Assembly: GCA_900313185.1 (NCBI GenBank)
Contig: OMQI01000109.1
Span: 1 to 8,111 of the forward strand
Origin: an uncultured Rhodospirillaceae bacterium
GTDB taxonomy: Bacteria > Pseudomonadota > Alphaproteobacteria > RF32 > CAG-239
DNA length: 8,111 bases
Direction: 5' to 3'
Positions 6,577 to 8,111 of this stretch are shown in pieces. Position numbers and translations under genes: made by a program. The notes under the pieces are model-generated. The model worked only from the letters and a program-made list of their open reading frames with translations, was not told the origin of the DNA and searched no databases. Numbering within the stretch: position 1 is the first letter of the stretch; the number at the start of each line of letters is the position of its first letter.

Positions 6577-7703
6577 TGCAAATCCTTATCCTCCGAAGCG
6601 GTATTTTGTCTGGTCAGTGCCAACAACATTCCTATTTCTATGGCACTTCCGAGCAAAGATGAACCTCCGTATGATATAAACGGCAATGTCATTCCTTTGG
6701 TCGGAATAATATGCAGTGAAGATGCCATATTTACAAAAGCCTGCACTCCGATGGAGGCTGCCAAACCAACCTCGGCATACATCACAAACAAATTAGTTTC
6801 TTTAACAGAGGCTCGCAAAGCCCGTATAACCACTATTGCAAAAAGCAGTATAATGATGAGACAAAGCCAAATCCCGTATTCTTCTCCGGCCACGGCAAAA
6901 ATAAAATCGGTATGTGCATCCGGTATCTGCAACTTCACGGTTCCTTCCCCCGGACCACGCCCTACCAAATTACCGTTCTGGAAAGCTTCCATTGCCTTAT
7001 TTATTTGGTAACTGGTTTCATTGCTTCCATATAAGAATTGGTCAACACGAGAATGGAAGTGCGGGAATATAAAATAAAACAACACCAACGATGCAACCCC
7101 GCCGACAGCCAACACCGCAACCAACAACATCGGCAATCCGGCCAAGAACAATTGCAACGCAAAAACCGCCGTATAAAGTAAGGTCATACCGATATCCGGT
7201 TGCAATAATAACAATCCGGCCACAACCCCGTAAAGAGCAATAGAAATCCACATTCCCTGAAAATAATCGTATTTTTTGCCGCAATCCAATAACCAAGCCG
7301 TTACAATAATGAAAATCGGCTTCATAAATTCAGAGGCTTGTAATGAAAAACCGCAGATACTGAGCCAACGTCTGGCGCCTTTATTTTCAATTCCCCAGAA
7401 CGGCGTCACAATCATTAATATCAGTATTATGATAAAACCCAAAATTGAAAGGCGGCGAATAGTTTTCAGCTTCAACATTGACAACGCAAATATAGTAACT
7501 ACCGAAGCTAATACATAAACAACGTGTTTACGCACAAACCAATAATCATCAAAATTAATACGGCGTGCTACTGCAGGACTGGCGGTAATATCCAAAATAA
7601 GTCCGATAACAAGCAAAGCAAGCGATACAAATAAGGTTATCTTATCAACAGTCCATAACCATTTTGCCAACGAACTTCTGCTTTGTCTTGAAAAACTTAC
7701 CAT
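6573..7703 (-). CDS. ftsW: Septal peptidoglycan glycosyltransferase FtsW (SEDS family)
   Basis: FtsW is the inner membrane SEDS polymerase that, with its class B penicillin-binding protein partner, builds septal glycan strands from lipid II. The 376 residues have about ten hydrophobic segments and a short basic cytoplasmic N-terminus. SEDS landmarks are GARRWL (109-114), SEFMKP (124-129), LQPDIGM (167-173), GRGPGEG (248-254), PDAHTDFIFAVAGEEYG (261-277) with Asp266 the likely catalytic residue, and GMTLPFISYGGSS (337-349). Position in a dcw cluster and the sequence motifs favour FtsW over RodA. Residue 123 is Ala where the family normally has Pro (QPSEF). The ATG follows GGGGGA (7710-7715) by six bases and lies 14 bp after mraY; murD, normally between them, is missing. 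The TGA stop overlaps the murB start. Confidence 0.96.
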   Translation of the reverse strand: MVSFSRQSRSSLAKWLWTVDKITLFVSLALLVIGLILDITASPAVARRINFDDYWFVRKHVVYVLASVVTIFALSMLKLKTIRRLSILGFIIILILMIVTPFWGIENKGARRWLSICGFSLQASEFMKPIFIIVTAWLLDCGKKYDYFQGMWISIALYGVVAGLLLLQPDIGMTLLYTAVFALQLFLAGLPMLLVAVLAVGGVASLVLFYFIFPHFHSRVDQFLYGSNETSYQINKAMEAFQNGNLVGRGPGEGTVKLQIPDAHTDFIFAVAGEEYGIWLCLIIILLFAIVVIRALRASVKETNLFVMYAEVGLAASIGVQAFVNMASSLHIIPTKGMTLPFISYGGSSLLGSAIEIGMLLALTRQNTASEDKDLQ

Positions 7704-7717
7704 TTATATTCCCCCGC

Positions 7718-8111
7718 CTATATAAAAATCAAACATCCGATTGCGGTCAACAACAAAGTAGCACCCCAAAAACTGAATACCACTTTCTTTTCCGACCATC
7801 CGAGTTGTTCAAAGTGGTGATGTATCGGTGCCATTCTGAAAAAACGCTTACCGGTTTTCTTAAAATACAAAACTTGTATCATTACCGATAAGGTTTCCGC
7901 CACAAAAACTCCTCCGACAATTGCCAAGATAATTTCGTGCTTAGTCATAACAGCTATAGCACCCAAAATAGCACCTAAGGCAAGCGAACCGGTATCGCCC
8001 ATAAAAACTTTGGCTTTAGGTTTATTGAAATATAAGAACCCCAAACAGGCACCTATCAATGAAGCACATACAACCGCCACCTCGCCGCAACGTGGAATAT
8101 AAAGCATATTA
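7718..8111 (-). CDS. mraY: Phospho-N-acetylmuramoyl-pentapeptide transferase MraY, C-terminal part
   Basis: MraY is the multi-pass membrane enzyme that transfers phospho-MurNAc-pentapeptide from UDP to undecaprenyl phosphate, making lipid I. Only the last 131 codons or so are in the window (family length about 360); the methionine codon at 8107 is internal. The visible part contains FMGDTGSLALG with a catalytic aspartate, a hydrophobic segment and the hallmark MAPIHHHFE near the end. The C-terminal membrane helix is followed by a TAG stop. It is the most upstream gene seen of the minus-strand cluster, 14 bp before ftsW. In most dcw clusters murD would come next. Confidence 0.97.
   Translation of the reverse strand, partial: NMLYIPRCGEVAVVCASLIGACLGFLYFNKPKAKVFMGDTGSLALGAILGAIAVMTKHEIILAIVGGVFVAETLSVMIQVLYFKKTGKRFFRMAPIHHHFEQLGWSEKKVVFSFWGATLLLTAIGCLIFI

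Noticed and set aside
1..8111. Novel defence, mobile or CRISPR-like system
   Set aside because: There are no direct repeats, transposase, integrase, nuclease or toxin-antitoxin features. The window is mainly a housekeeping division locus plus three small unknown genes.

Overview
The window suggests an AT-rich alphaproteobacterium (roughly 40% GC by eye). The FtsZ ends in the -DIPAFLRRK tail typical of that class, and FtsQ, MurB, FtsW and MraY read as ordinary alphaproteobacterial-type proteins. TGA is used as a stop (end of ftsW) and Trp is TGG, so the genetic code is standard. A host-associated or gut lineage of Rhodospirillales type is plausible, but that is only a guess from base composition.

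Layout. The right three quarters (about 1799-8111, minus strand) is a division and cell wall (dcw) cluster read right to left: mraY (3' part only), ftsW, murB, ftsQ, ftsA, ftsZ. The first junctions are very tight: 14 bp, a 4-bp ATGA overlap, 5 bp and 22 bp. An 83-bp gap carrying an AT-rich inverted repeat then precedes ftsZ. The order is conserved, but murD, murG, murC and ddl, which usually lie between these genes, are absent, and lpxC does not follow ftsZ. ftsQ and ftsA both start with TTG behind good Shine-Dalgarno sequences. The cluster ends at two hairpin terminators (1749-1784 and 1710-1735) lying between ftsZ and a convergent plus-strand gene.

The left quarter holds three unrecognised genes: a small three-helix membrane protein (1361-1696, +), a membrane-anchored ankyrin-repeat protein (494-1210, -) and the N-terminal part of a multi-helix membrane protein running off the left edge (1-408, -). 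The first two are divergent across a 150-bp promoter region. The last has a near-consensus promoter (TTGACA, 16 bp, TATAAT) lying inside a long AT-rich inverted repeat just after the ankyrin gene.

How they work together. MraY makes lipid I and MurB makes UDP-MurNAc upstream of it. FtsW polymerises glycan at the septum. FtsQ links the cytoplasmic ring to the periplasmic synthase, and FtsA anchors FtsZ, the ring polymer, to the membrane. The three left-hand genes have no demonstrated tie to division. No stretch over 300 bases lacks a gene. I saw no tRNA or rRNA gene, CRISPR array, insertion sequence or attachment site, and no clear new defence or mobile system. The most notable signals are the pared-down dcw order and its regulatory details.
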